Shown: one piece after another, positions 26,164 through 34,558 of the stretch
How positions within the stretch are numbered: position 1 is the stretch's first letter
How the letters are laid out: each line of letters begins with the position of its first letter
Source of the DNA: Streptomyces sp. Isolate_45
GTDB taxonomy: Bacteria > Actinomycetota > Actinomycetes > Streptomycetales > Streptomycetaceae
Direction of reading: 5' to 3'
DNA: 64,000 nt
Assembly (NCBI RefSeq): GCF_024721315.2
Contig: NZ_JANFAK020000010.1
Coordinates: 1-64,000, forward strand
Notes under the pieces: generated by a model
What the model saw: the letters and a program-made list of their open reading frames with translations, nothing else
What the model was told of the DNA's origin: nothing
The model's database searches: none
Position numbers and translations under genes: made by a program

Positions 26164-26802
26164 TCACTCGTACCAGTGGAAACAGCCACCCCCGCGGCGC
26201 CCCGGAACGTCCGAGCGGAACTCGTACCAACCGTTGTTGGCCGTCAACACCGTGACGTCCTGGGGGCTCAGTACGAGGCAGAAGGGCCGCTCGATGGGGG
26301 CGCGCGTACTCGCCCGGTGGACGGTCAGGGTTCCGTCGAAGTGGCCCGGTGCGAGTTTCCAGGTGTGGGTGGTGAACTGCATGACGGGCTGCTTGGGCTC
26401 GGTTTGCGCGACGATGAACGGGGCGGGGTCCGCGACGAACTCGTAGTGCATGCTGGTCTTGTCCAGGACCTTGGCGGTGCGGTTGATCCACCAGCTGACG
26501 TTCTGCTTCCAGTAGAACTCCGGCTCCGTACCCGCCGCCCGCGGCCGCAGACGAAGCCGGACGGTGGTGACCATCTCCACGTCCTCGGTGTCGAACCGGG
26601 TGGCCACCGTCGGTTGGACGAACACGGACACGGATTCTCCCCAGCGTTCCATCTTCAGGGACAGCGGAAGGCTGACGATGGTCTGCGGGTCCTCCTGCAG
26701 CTGCGAGAAGTTGTAGCCCGAGAAGACCAGCGCGACCACCGAGGCGATGCTCGCGACCCAGGTGTGCCCCGTGCGGAGCTGCTGCCTCACGAGATCGCCC
26801 AT
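26164..26802 (-). CDS. Hypothetical protein with one N-terminal membrane segment
   Basis: This 212-residue protein has a hydrophobic segment near residues 14-30 (TWVASIASVVALVFSGYN). The large remainder is probably extracytoplasmic and mostly beta-strand-like, with patterns such as FVQPTVATRFDTEDVEMV and HTWKLAPGHFDGTLTVH. It has Cys residues only near the C-terminal part. I do not recognise the family. It stands alone: the upstream neighbour nadA ends 126 bases away behind its own terminator, and the RND gene is convergent. Confidence 0.75.
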   Translation of the reverse strand: MGDLVRQQLRTGHTWVASIASVVALVFSGYNFSQLQEDPQTIVSLPLSLKMERWGESVSVFVQPTVATRFDTEDVEMVTTVRLRLRPRAAGTEPEFYWKQNVSWWINRTAKVLDKTSMHYEFVADPAPFIVAQTEPKQPVMQFTTHTWKLAPGHFDGTLTVHRASTRAPIERPFCLVLSPQDVTVLTANNGWYEFRSDVPGRRGGGCFHWYE

Positions 26803-26871
26803 GGCCCCCAGCCTGAGCCCGGCCGGCTGCCGCCGCCCGCCCGCCTGGGCCGCATGGAGGAGGTCGAACGC

Positions 26872-26904
26872 CGCAAGGGGCGCCCCGAGGGGGCGCCCCT
26901 TGCG
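26872..26904 (-). terminator. Hairpin terminator downstream of nadA
   Basis: A 15-bp perfect stem (CGCAAGGGGCGCCCC at 26872-26886 and its complement at 26890-26904) with loop GAG lies 24 bases past the nadA stop codon. Confidence 0.85.
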
Positions 26905-26928
26905 TACGTCGTGCCGGCGGCCGGGCCG

Positions 26929-28107
26929 TTACGGCAGGGCCAGCATCCGCTCCAGGGCGAGCTTGGCGAAGCTCTCCGTCTCCTTGTCGACCCGGATCTG
27001 GTTGACGAGGTTGCCCTCGGCCAGGGACTCCAGGGTCCACACCAGGTGGGGGAGGTCGATGCGGTTCATCGTCGAGCAGAAGCAGACCGTCTTGTCGAGG
27101 AAGACGACCTCCTTGTCCTCCGCGGCGAAACGGTTCGCCAGGCGCCGGACCAGGTTCAGCTCGGTACCGATGGCCCACTTGGAACCGGCCGGGGCCGCCT
27201 CCAGCGCCTTGATGATGTACTCGGTCGACCCGACGTAGTCCGCGGCCGCCACGACCTCGTGCTTGCACTCGGGGTGCACCAGGACGTTCACGCCGGGGAT
27301 GCGGGCGCGCACGTCGTTGACGGAGTCCACCGAGAACCGGCCGTGGACCGAGCAGTGACCGCGCCACAGGATCATCTTGGCGTCGCGCAACTGCTCGACG
27401 GTCAGGCCGCCGTTCGGCTTGTGCGGGTTGTAGAGCACGCAGTCGTCGAGGGACATGCCCATGTCGCGGACGGCGGTGTTGCGGCCCAGGTGCTGGTCCG
27501 GCAGGAAGAGGATCTTCTCACCCTGCTCGAACGCCCAGTCCAGGGCCTTCTTCGCGTTGGACGACGTACAGATCGTGCCGCCGTGCTTGCCGGTGAACGC
27601 CTTGATGTCGGCGGAGGAGTTCATGTACGAGACGGGGACGGTGACGTCGGCGATGCCCGCGTCCGTCAGGACGTCCCAGCACTCCGCGACCTGCTCGGCG
27701 GTGGCCATGTCGGCCATCGAACAGCCCGCCGCGAGGTCCGGCAGGACGACCTTCTGGTCGTCGGAGGTCAGGATGTCCGCCGACTCCGCCATGAAGTGGA
27801 CGCCGCAGAAGACGATGTACTCGGCCTCCGGCTTGGCGGCGGCGTCCTTGGCCAGCTTGAAGGAGTCACCGGTGACGTCGGCGAACTCGATGACCTCGTC
27901 CCGCTGGTAGTGGTGGCCGAGGATGAACACCTTGTCCCCGAGCTTCTCCTTGGCCGCGCGGGCGCGCGCCACGAGGTTCGGGTCCGACGGGGACGGCAGG
28001 TCGCCGGGGCACTCCACCCCGCGCTCGCTCTTGGGGTCGGCCTCGCGGCCGAGCAGCAGCAGGGCAAGGGGCGTCGGCTGGACGTCCAAGGGCTGGGCGG
28101 TGGTCAC
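26929..28107 (-). CDS. nadA: Quinolinate synthase
   Basis: NadA condenses iminoaspartate with dihydroxyacetone phosphate to quinolinate for NAD synthesis and carries a [4Fe-4S] cluster. Typical blocks are ILGHHYQRDEV, the cluster-region cysteines in VFCGVHFMAE, WRGHCSVH and VHPECKHEV, and KHGGTICTSSNA. I prefer GTG at 28107 (VTTAQPLDV) because AGAAAGG has proper spacing there; a GTG at 28116 immediately follows that SD. No nadB or nadC lies within the window on this side. The divergent gene erpA builds Fe-S clusters, which fits a functional link. Confidence 0.95.
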   Translation of the reverse strand: MTTAQPLDVQPTPLALLLLGREADPKSERGVECPGDLPSPSDPNLVARARAAKEKLGDKVFILGHHYQRDEVIEFADVTGDSFKLAKDAAAKPEAEYIVFCGVHFMAESADILTSDDQKVVLPDLAAGCSMADMATAEQVAECWDVLTDAGIADVTVPVSYMNSSADIKAFTGKHGGTICTSSNAKKALDWAFEQGEKILFLPDQHLGRNTAVRDMGMSLDDCVLYNPHKPNGGLTVEQLRDAKMILWRGHCSVHGRFSVDSVNDVRARIPGVNVLVHPECKHEVVAAADYVGSTEYIIKALEAAPAGSKWAIGTELNLVRRLANRFAAEDKEVVFLDKTVCFCSTMNRIDLPHLVWTLESLAEGNLVNQIRVDKETESFAKLALERMLALP

Positions 28108-28429
28108 GACACGCACCCTTTCTGTTCTGCGACTGGGAACTTCGTTGCGACTTCTCGTCTATTTGACGTTATCTATCATAACCGCTTCACGTCACTTTGA
28201 CGATGCCGATAGTGTCGATGTGACGCATTCGCCCGGGCCGGCCGGCCCCGCCGCCGGTTCCGTTCGCCGGGTCCGCCCACCCGCCCGCGTGGGTGTGCGA
28301 GCATGAATGTCTGAAACAAGAAGCAGGACCCGGAATGAATCCGCGGTCCCGCTGGTTGCCACCGACGGCAAGAGTCCGACGTTTCCCCAGCCTCCGGCGG
28401 GGAGCCGCCCACTTCGGGAGTGAATGCAG
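28108..28429. promoter_or_regulatory. Divergent nadA/erpA regulatory region
   Basis: This stretch of about 320 bases is partly AT-richer than its surroundings (28140-28230). On the minus strand a TATGAT -10-like hexamer lies at about 28176-28181 in front of nadA, without a clear -35. Two CTTTGACG/TTTGACG copies occur at about 28160 and 28197. They could be parts of promoters or a repeated regulator half-site. Upstream of erpA a GGGAG SD ends at 28420. No small gene is credible here. Confidence 0.5.
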
Positions 28430-28786
28430 ATGTCCGTACAGGACGACAAGACCACTGTGAGCGACGGCATCCTCCTGTCCGACGCCGCCGCCGAAAAGGT
28501 CAGGACCCTGCTGGAGCAGGAAGGCCGCGAGGACCTGGCGCTGCGCGTCGCCGTCCAGCCCGGTGGCTGCTCCGGCCTGCGCTACCAGCTCTTCTTCGAC
28601 GAGCGCTCCCTCGACGGTGACGTCGTCAAGGACTTCGACGGGGTCAAGGTCGTCACCGACCGGATGAGCTCCCCGTACCTGCACGGCGCCTCGATCGACT
28701 TCGTCGACACCATCGAGAAGCAGGGCTTCACCATCGACAACCCGAACGCCACCGGCTCCTGCGCCTGCGGCGACTCGTTCAGCTAG
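28430..28786 (+). CDS. erpA: A-type Fe-S cluster insertion protein (ErpA/HesB)
   Basis: This 118-residue A-type carrier delivers Fe-S clusters to apoproteins. The three conserved cysteines are present: one in QPGGCSGLRYQLFF and two in the C-terminal GSCACGDSF. ATG 28430 has GGGAG nine nt upstream; an ATG at 28424 is too close to it. It is divergent from nadA, whose product needs a [4Fe-4S] cluster. Actinobacteria including Mycobacterium keep this gene close to adoK and ctaC, as here. Confidence 0.96.
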   Translation: MSVQDDKTTVSDGILLSDAAAEKVRTLLEQEGREDLALRVAVQPGGCSGLRYQLFFDERSLDGDVVKDFDGVKVVTDRMSSPYLHGASIDFVDTIEKQGFTIDNPNATGSCACGDSFS

Positions 28787-28824
28787 TCCGGCCGCGCCGG
28801 CGGCACGTCCGCCGGCACAGCCGA

Positions 28825-28870
28825 CGAGGGCCCGGGCCCCGGTCGAATCCGACCGGGGCCCGGGCCCTCG
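28825..28870. terminator. 21-bp bidirectional hairpin terminator
   Basis: Perfect 21-nt arms (28825-28845 and 28850-28870) with loop AATC stand between erpA and the convergent gene at 28893. Confidence 0.9.
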
Positions 28871-28892
28871 TGCGTTGCGTGCTTCCGAGCCG

Positions 28893-30362
28893 CTACTGGC
28901 GGGGGAGCGGCTTGCCCGTCGTCGCGTCGACCACCTTGCGGTCCCCGAGCGGCTGCTTGAGCGTCACCGTCTCGGACATCTCCTGCGCGATCATGATGCA
29001 GGCCCCGCCCGGCTTGTTCGGGGTGTCGGTGATCTTCACCAGCACCGAGGTGCCTTCCTCCCGCGCCTCCACGGCGTAGGTGCTGCACGCCCCGCCCCAG
29101 AAGTTCACCGTCAGCTTCCGGTCGGCCTCGGCGTACGAGAACCCGGGCACGGTACGTCCCTGCGGCGGCACCGGAGTCCCGCCGCCCTCGGCTGCCGCCG
29201 GCTCCACCACGGTGTGGCCCGCCCCGCCGGACCTGCCCGCCACCTCGAACAGCCAGGCCGGCACCAGGCCCCGACCGCCGTCGACCGTCCCCGGCGCCAG
29301 ACCGAGCACGGCTCCCCGTACGGACTCGGTCCGCGGCGGCTTCATCGGACGCGGCTCCGGGTTGCACGGAACGGTGTCCGTGGCCCCCACGGGCGTGTCC
29401 GGGGTCAGCGGCACCGAGGTCGCGCAGCCGCTCGGGTTCGGGGCGGTCCCGTCGCCGGTGTTGCGGGCGTTGAGGCGGGCCAGCGCCTCGACCGCGCCGA
29501 CCACGGGCTGCTCCCCGGACCGGACCGGGGCCTTCAGCTCGCCGCTGCCCGCCACCACCCGGGAGTCCGCCCCCACGCTCACCTTGCTGGACCAGCCCTG
29601 GGTCGCCAGCCCGCCCACCACCGGGTCGGCGCTCACCACCCGGACCGAGCCCTGGACGAGCCGGGCGTCCACCTTGGCGTCGCCCTGGCCCACTGCCGCG
29701 AGCACCGGAGCCGCCGCCCCCTTGGCGGCCTCCTCGGAGACCGGCTTGCCCGCGGCGTCGCCCGGCGCGACGGGGGAGTCCGCGCCGCCCTGCGGCAGGG
29801 TCGCCGGGCCGCAGGTGTCCTTGCCGCGCACGCAGTCGTCGCCCGCGCCGTTGCCCGTGCCGTCACCCTTGCCGGGGACGCCCTGGAAGCGGGAGAAGCT
29901 CCAGGTGCCCGGCGCCTTGCGGGTCACCGTCAGCCGGGGGCCCGTGCCGTCGGCCGTCTCGCCCGCGTGCCAGACATCGCCGTCGAGCCGGGGAGCGCCC
30001 TCGATCCCGAGGGCCTTCGCGAGCCGGGTCACCTCCTCGGAGGTGACCTCGCCGGACGCCGCGAACGAGGGCGCCGACCCCGGGGCCTCCGGCAGCGGCA
30101 CGTCGGCCGTGTACGTCACACCGGCGCCGGAGGGGTCCGGCTCCCCGGGGGCGATGCCGGGTCCCGTGGGCGTCGCCGCCTCGCGGGGCGCGGAGGCCGC
30201 GCTGTCACCCGTACGGCTGCCACCCGTACCGCCCCCGTGGGCCGTCGAGGCCCAGTAGGCCGTGCCGCCGCCCGCCAGCAGGACGGCGGCCGCGATCGAG
30301 CCGATGGCCCAGGAGGGCCGCCGTCGTGTGGCGCTTGATGTGTCGGGTTGTTCGCTGGTCAC
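28893..30362 (-). CDS. Hypothetical single-pass extracytoplasmic protein
   Basis: This 489-residue protein has a short cytosolic start and a membrane anchor at about residues 18-40 (WAIGSIAAAVLLAGGGTAYW). A Gly/Ser/Thr/Pro-rich linker and a long extracellular part follow. The segments VTRLAKALGIEG and FWGGACSTYAVEAREEGTSV and several cysteine pairs (DDCVRGKDTCG, CATS/PCNP) suggest a disulfide-stabilised sensor or binding domain. GTG 30362 has GAAGGAG 8 nt upstream. It resembles uncharacterised Streptomyces membrane proteins. I cannot assign a function. Confidence 0.8.
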   Translation of the reverse strand: MTSEQPDTSSATRRRPSWAIGSIAAAVLLAGGGTAYWASTAHGGGTGGSRTGDSAASAPREAATPTGPGIAPGEPDPSGAGVTYTADVPLPEAPGSAPSFAASGEVTSEEVTRLAKALGIEGAPRLDGDVWHAGETADGTGPRLTVTRKAPGTWSFSRFQGVPGKGDGTGNGAGDDCVRGKDTCGPATLPQGGADSPVAPGDAAGKPVSEEAAKGAAAPVLAAVGQGDAKVDARLVQGSVRVVSADPVVGGLATQGWSSKVSVGADSRVVAGSGELKAPVRSGEQPVVGAVEALARLNARNTGDGTAPNPSGCATSVPLTPDTPVGATDTVPCNPEPRPMKPPRTESVRGAVLGLAPGTVDGGRGLVPAWLFEVAGRSGGAGHTVVEPAAAEGGGTPVPPQGRTVPGFSYAEADRKLTVNFWGGACSTYAVEAREEGTSVLVKITDTPNKPGGACIMIAQEMSETVTLKQPLGDRKVVDATTGKPLPRQ

Positions 30363-30456
30363 CGATTCGCTCCTTCGCCTGTCCCGCGGTACGTGATGCG
30401 GGTGTGACGTGGCGGTGGCGCAACCGGTTCCCCCGAGATCTTCCCGGTGCCGGGAC

Positions 30457-30672
30457 TCAGTCCCCGTACGCCGCCGTGGAGGCGATCAGGCGGGCCGAGT
30501 CCGCCGGAACGCTGATGCCGTGGATCTCGGAAGGCGCCACCCGGACCGGCCGGGGCCCCTCCGGGACCGCCCAGTGCGGAGCCATCCGGGCGCAGTCGCC
30601 CAGCAGCCGTGCGAAGCCGGGCCGCGCGTCGGCGGCGTACTCGACGTGCCCGAAGCCATCGGTGTAGGTCAT
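30457..30672 (-). CDS. Small hypothetical protein
   Basis: This 71-residue protein (MTYTDGFGHVEYAADARPG...) is soluble with no recognised motif. ATG 30672 lacks a Shine-Dalgarno (CCCCC directly before it), so the mRNA may be leaderless or the start may be mis-set. It lies between the single-pass protein gene and divergent adoK. Compact coding-like composition supports a gene, but the evidence is modest. Confidence 0.6.
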   Translation of the reverse strand: MTYTDGFGHVEYAADARPGFARLLGDCARMAPHWAVPEGPRPVRVAPSEIHGISVPADSARLIASTAAYGD

Positions 30673-30804
30673 GGGGGCACGTTAAGCACGCCACGGCGAG
30701 CGAAGGAAGTCCTACTACGGGGTAGTTTCAGCCGGTCGGCCGCAGGGCCGCGACCGGGTAGTTTTGACTGTCCCCTTGCCGTCCTCCGCAGGAGCGTCCA
30801 CGCC

Positions 30805-31782
30805 GTGCGCATCGCAGTCACCGGCTCCATCGCCACCGACCACCTCATGACCTTCCCGGGCCGTTTCGCGGACCAGCTGGTCGCCGACCAGCTCCACACG
30901 GTCTCCCTCTCCTTCCTCGTCGACAACCTCGACGTCCGGAGAGGCGGAGTCGGCCCGAACATCTGCTTCGGCATGGGTCAGCTCGGCACCCGCCCGATCC
31001 TCGTCGGCGCGGCCGGCTCCGACTTCGACGAGTACCGCGCCTGGCTGGAGCGGCACGGCGTCGACACCGATTCCGTGCGCATCTCCGAGGTGCTGCACAC
31101 CGCCCGCTTCGTCTGCACCACCGACGCCGACCACAACCAGATCGGCTCCTTCTACACGGGCGCCATGAGCGAGGCCCGCCAGATCGAGCTGAAGGCCGTC
31201 GCCGACCGCGTGGGCGGCCTCGACCTCGTCCTCATCGGCGCCGACGACCCCGAGGCGATGCTCCGCCACACGGAGGAGTGCCGCACCCGCGGGATCCCCT
31301 TCGCCGCGGACTTCTCGCAGCAGATCGCCCGGATGGACGGCGAGAACATCCGCACCCTGATGGAGGGCGCGACGTACCTCTTCTCGAACGAGTACGAGAA
31401 GGGCCTCATCGAGTCGAAGTCGGGCTGGACCGACGAGGAGATCCTCGCCAAGGTCGGCACCCGCGTCACCACCCTCGGCGCGCAGGGCGTGCGCATCGAC
31501 CGCGTCGGCGAGGAGCCGATCGTCGTCGGCTGCCCCGAGGAGACGGCCAAGGTCGACCCGACCGGCGTCGGCGACGCCTTCCGCGCGGGCTTCCTGACCG
31601 GCCTGGGCTGGGGCGTCGGCCTGGAGCGGGCCGCGCAGGTCGGCTGCATGCTGGCCACCCTCGTCATCGAGACCCTCGGCACCCAGGAGTACACCCTGGC
31701 GCGGGCGCACTTCATGGAGCGGTTCACCAAGGCGTACGGCGACGCCGCGGCCTCCGAGGTCCGCGCCCACCTCGCGTCCTGA
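30805..31782 (+). CDS. adoK: Adenosine kinase, PfkB/ribokinase family
   Basis: This 325-residue sugar/nucleoside kinase is very similar along its length, from memory, to mycobacterial AdoK (AVTGSIATDHLM, SLSFLVDNLDVRRGGVG, HTARFVCTTDAD, GAMSEAR, HTEECRTRGIPFAAD). The PfkB signature DPTGVGDAFRAGFLTG contains the catalytic Asp. AdoK phosphorylates adenosine to AMP for purine salvage. GTG 30805 has GCAGGAGC upstream. The gene sits before the ctaC region, as in Mycobacterium. PfkB annotation is certain; the adenosine specificity rests on remembered similarity. Confidence 0.9.
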   Translation: MRIAVTGSIATDHLMTFPGRFADQLVADQLHTVSLSFLVDNLDVRRGGVGPNICFGMGQLGTRPILVGAAGSDFDEYRAWLERHGVDTDSVRISEVLHTARFVCTTDADHNQIGSFYTGAMSEARQIELKAVADRVGGLDLVLIGADDPEAMLRHTEECRTRGIPFAADFSQQIARMDGENIRTLMEGATYLFSNEYEKGLIESKSGWTDEEILAKVGTRVTTLGAQGVRIDRVGEEPIVVGCPEETAKVDPTGVGDAFRAGFLTGLGWGVGLERAAQVGCMLATLVIETLGTQEYTLARAHFMERFTKAYGDAAASEVRAHLAS

Positions 31783-31821
31783 CGCGCCGCACCGTCGGGT
31801 GACGCACCGCACCACCCGGTG

Positions 31822-31858
31822 ACGGACCCGGCCCGCCCACCCGGCGGGCCTGGTCCGT
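31822..31858. terminator. Hairpin between convergent genes
   Basis: ACGGACC-c-GGCCCGCC (31822-31837) pairs with GGCGGGCC-t-GGTCCGT (31843-31858): a 15-bp stem with one mismatch and a 5-nt loop, between adoK and the convergent desulfurase fusion. Confidence 0.8.
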
Positions 31859-31869
31859 CCCGTTCCGGC

Positions 31870-33249
31870 TCAGACCAGACGCCGGACCGTGTACGCCACG
31901 CCCGCCGGCCGGTCCGCCTCGCCCAGGTACGCGTGGCCCCGCATCACGCACCAGGCGGGAATGTCCAGGCGCGCGACCTCGTCGTCGGACAGGACGGTCA
32001 CCGTCCCCCCGACCTGCACGGTGCCGATGGCCCGGGCCAGCTCGATCACCGGCTGCGGGCAGCGCAGCCCGAGGGCGTCCAGCTCCAGGGAGTCCGCGAC
32101 GGGCGCCACCGCCGGCACCTCCGACACGCCGAGCTTCTCCCGTACGCCCGCCACCGCGCCCGGCAGCACGTCCAGGAAGCCGTTGACCTGATCGGCGGTG
32201 GTGCCCGGCGGCAGGGACACCCGTACGTTCCCCTCCGACAGCACCCCCATCGCCCGCAGCACGTGACTCGGGGTCAGCGTGGAACTCGTGCAGGAGGAGC
32301 CGGACGACACCGAGAAGCCGGCCCGGTCCAGCTCGTGCAGCAGGGTCTCGCCGTCGACGTACAGGCAGGAGAAGGTGACCAGGTGCGGCAGCCGCCGCTC
32401 GGCGTCGCCCACCACCTCCACGTCCGGGACCAACCGGGCCACCCGCCGCCGGATCCGGTCCACCAGGATCCGCAGCCGGGCCCCCTCCGCCTCGGCCTCC
32501 GCGCGCACGGCCCGCAGCGAGGCCGCCGCCGCGACGACCGCGGGCAGGTTCACGAAGCCGGGCGAGCGGCCCGACTCCCTTTCGTCGGCGGGGCCTTGGG
32601 GAGAGAACCGGACCCCCTTGCGGACGGCCAGCAACCCGACCCCGGGCGGCCCGCCCCACTTGTGCGCGCTCGCGGTGAGGAGCGACCACGCCCCCTCGAC
32701 GGGGCCCCAGCCCAGCGACTGCGCCGCGTCCACCAGTAGCGGAACGCCGGCCGCCGCGCACGCCTCGGCCGTCTCCGCCACCGGCTGGACCGTGCCCACC
32801 TCGTGGTTGGCCGACTGGAGGCAGGCCAGCGCGGTGTCCGGGGCGAGGACGGCCGCGTACGCGGTGGGCCCCACCGCGCCGAGCCGGTCCACCGGAACCT
32901 CCGTCACCGTGCCCCCGGCCGCGGCGTGGGCGTCCGCCGCGTGCAGTACAGAACTGTGTTCGACCGCCGAGACGACCAGATGACCGCCGACCCGCCGGCG
33001 GCCCGCGAGGGCGCCCGCGATGCCCGTGTGAACCGCGTGCGTTCCCGAAGGAGTGAACGCGAGCTCGTCGGGACGACAGCCCACGGCCTCGGCCGCCGCC
33101 TCGCGCGCCGCGTCCAGCAACAGCCGCGCGCGCCGGCCCTCCCGGTACAGCCGGGCCGGGTCCGCCCAGCCCTCGTCCAGGGCGGCCTGCAGGGCCTGTC
33201 GGGCCACGGGGTGCAACGGGGCGGCGGACGCGGTGTCGAAGTACGGCAT
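31870..33249 (-). CDS. Cysteine desulfurase fused to TusA-type sulfur carrier
   Basis: This is a 459-residue fusion. Residues 1 to about 375 are a PLP class V cysteine desulfurase: SAVEHSSVLHA, LLVDAAQSLG, the PLP-lysine site TASAHKWGGPPG, and a mobile-loop cysteine in SVSSGSSCTSST. Residues about 385-459 are a TusA/SirA domain with its persulfide cysteine in LDALGLRCPQPVIELA. A natural fusion puts the sulfur donor and first acceptor on one chain, probably for tRNA thiolation or sulfur trafficking. It is convergent with adoK and divergent from ctaC. Similar fusions occur in other Streptomyces; the final acceptor is unknown. Confidence 0.92.
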   Translation of the reverse strand: MPYFDTASAAPLHPVARQALQAALDEGWADPARLYREGRRARLLLDAAREAAAEAVGCRPDELAFTPSGTHAVHTGIAGALAGRRRVGGHLVVSAVEHSSVLHAADAHAAAGGTVTEVPVDRLGAVGPTAYAAVLAPDTALACLQSANHEVGTVQPVAETAEACAAAGVPLLVDAAQSLGWGPVEGAWSLLTASAHKWGGPPGVGLLAVRKGVRFSPQGPADERESGRSPGFVNLPAVVAAAASLRAVRAEAEAEGARLRILVDRIRRRVARLVPDVEVVGDAERRLPHLVTFSCLYVDGETLLHELDRAGFSVSSGSSCTSSTLTPSHVLRAMGVLSEGNVRVSLPPGTTADQVNGFLDVLPGAVAGVREKLGVSEVPAVAPVADSLELDALGLRCPQPVIELARAIGTVQVGGTVTVLSDDEVARLDIPAWCVMRGHAYLGEADRPAGVAYTVRRLV

Positions 33250-33532
33250 CGGGCCACGCTAACCCCCGCCCCTCGACCGCCCGGGTCAGGGGCCGTCAGA
33301 TGTCTTCCGGAGCGCGCCATTCAGGGCCGGATGGCCCGTCCCCCGTACGGCGGATCCACCCCTTCGGGGTCAGTAACGGCGCGTTGGGCACCCTCCCCGC
33401 GCGACCCCAAATAGCGTCCAGTAGGGTTTGGTCCGCATAAACATCCAAACCCCTGCCTGCGTCAGGGCCGGCGACCGACCCGAACACGGCCGCGGCCGGC
33501 CGCGCGGGCCGAGACTCTCGGGAAGGCGCTAC
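33250..33532. other. Divergent intergenic region before ctaC
   Basis: The promoter region of ctaCDF lies in these 283 bases. Two -10-like hexamers, TAGCGT (33412) and TAGGGT (33422), are visible without a well-spaced -35. An 8-bp inverted repeat, GGGTTTGG-N13-CCAAACCC (33424-33452), follows and would fold in the leader RNA or serve as an operator. No gene is supported here. Confidence 0.5.
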
Positions 33533-34558
33533 GTGAGTCCCTACGGCTCCGACCGCTCGCCGCGGCGCCCGATGCGGCGGAAGCTGCTGCAGGCGCTGAC
33601 TGCGGGCGTGGTCCTGGCGACCGCCACTGGTTGCTCGTACACCTGGAAAGACTTCCCCCGCCTCGGAATGCCCACCCCGGTCACGGAGGAGGCGCCTCGC
33701 ATCCTCTCCCTGTGGCAGGGATCCTGGGCGGCCGCTCTCATCACGGGCATCCTGGTGTGGGGCCTGATCATGTGGAGCGTCATCTTCCACCGGCGTAGCC
33801 GGACGAAGATCGAGGTCCCCGCGCAGACCCGGTACAACATGCCCATCGAGGCGCTGTACACCGTGGTCCCGCTCATCATCGTCTCGGTGCTCTTCTACTT
33901 CACCGCGCGTGACGAGTCGAAGCTGCTCTCCCTCTCCGCCAAGCCGGCGCACACGATCAACGTGGTCGGCTTCCAGTGGAGCTGGGGCTTCAACTACATC
34001 GAGAACGTCGACGGCGACGCGGCCACCCCCCGTTCGAGGGAGCTGCCGAAGCGGTCCGGCGAGGCCGAGAACGCCGCGCCGAGGACGACCACGGTCCCCA
34101 AGGAGCTCGACTCCATCCCGGACCGTTTCACCAAGGACTTCCCGGCGGGCGCCGAAGGCGTCTACCAGAAGGGCGTCCCCAGCGACCGGAACCCGCAGAC
34201 CGGGAACCCGGGGCCGACCCTCGTCCTTCCCAAGGGCGAGAAGGTCCGCTTCATCCTGTCGTCGAACGACGTCATCCACTCGTTCTGGGTGGTGCCCTTC
34301 CTGTTCAAGCAGGACGTCATCCCCGGTCACACCAACGTCTTCGAGGTGACTCCGACGCAGGAGGGCACCTTCATGGGCAAGTGTGCCGAGCTGTGCGGTG
34401 TCGACCACTCCCGGATGCTCTTCAACGTCAAGGTCGTCTCCCCCGAGAAGTACCGGGAGTACCTGAAGGAGCTTGCCGAGAAGGGTCAGACCGGCTTCCT
34501 GCCGGCCGGCATCAAGCAGACCGACCCGGCCCGGAATGCGGAGATCAACAAACTGTGA
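33533..34558 (+). CDS. ctaC: Cytochrome c oxidase subunit II
   Basis: This 341-residue lipoprotein subunit of aa3 oxidase accepts electrons at its CuA centre outside the membrane. It has a signal peptide with a lipobox (ATATGC, near residue 30) and two TM helices (about 65-90 and 110-130). The cupredoxin domain carries VIHSFWV and the CuA motif [12 protein letters not shown]. An inserted charged segment of about 60 residues ([14 protein letters not shown]...) before the CuA fold is typical of actinobacterial subunit II. GTG 33533 has GGGAAGG upstream. It overlaps ctaD by 4 nt (GTGA). Confidence 0.97.
   Translation: MSPYGSDRSPRRPMRRKLLQALTAGVVLATATGCSYTWKDFPRLGMPTPVTEEAPRILSLWQGSWAAALITGILVWGLIMWSVIFHRRSRTKIEVPAQTRYNMPIEALYTVVPLIIVSVLFYFTARDESKLLSLSAKPAHTINVVGFQWSWGFNYIENVDGDAATPRSRELPKRSGEAENAAPRTTTVPKELDSIPDRFTKDFPAGAEGVYQKGVPSDRNPQTGNPGPTLVLPKGEKVRFILSSNDVIHSFWVVPFLFKQDVIPGHTNVFEVTPTQEGTFMGKCAELCGVDHSRMLFNVKVVSPEKYREYLKELAEKGQTGFLPAGIKQTDPARNAEINKL

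Noticed and set aside
22437..26189. Long minus-strand frame opposite the RND gene
   Set aside because: Shadow frame: it is repetitive in Asp/Gly/Arg/His with no domain, while the RND protein is unmistakable.
33296..34408. Minus-strand open frame over ctaC
   Set aside because: Antisense to a clear CuA subunit gene; no SD and no recognisable domain.
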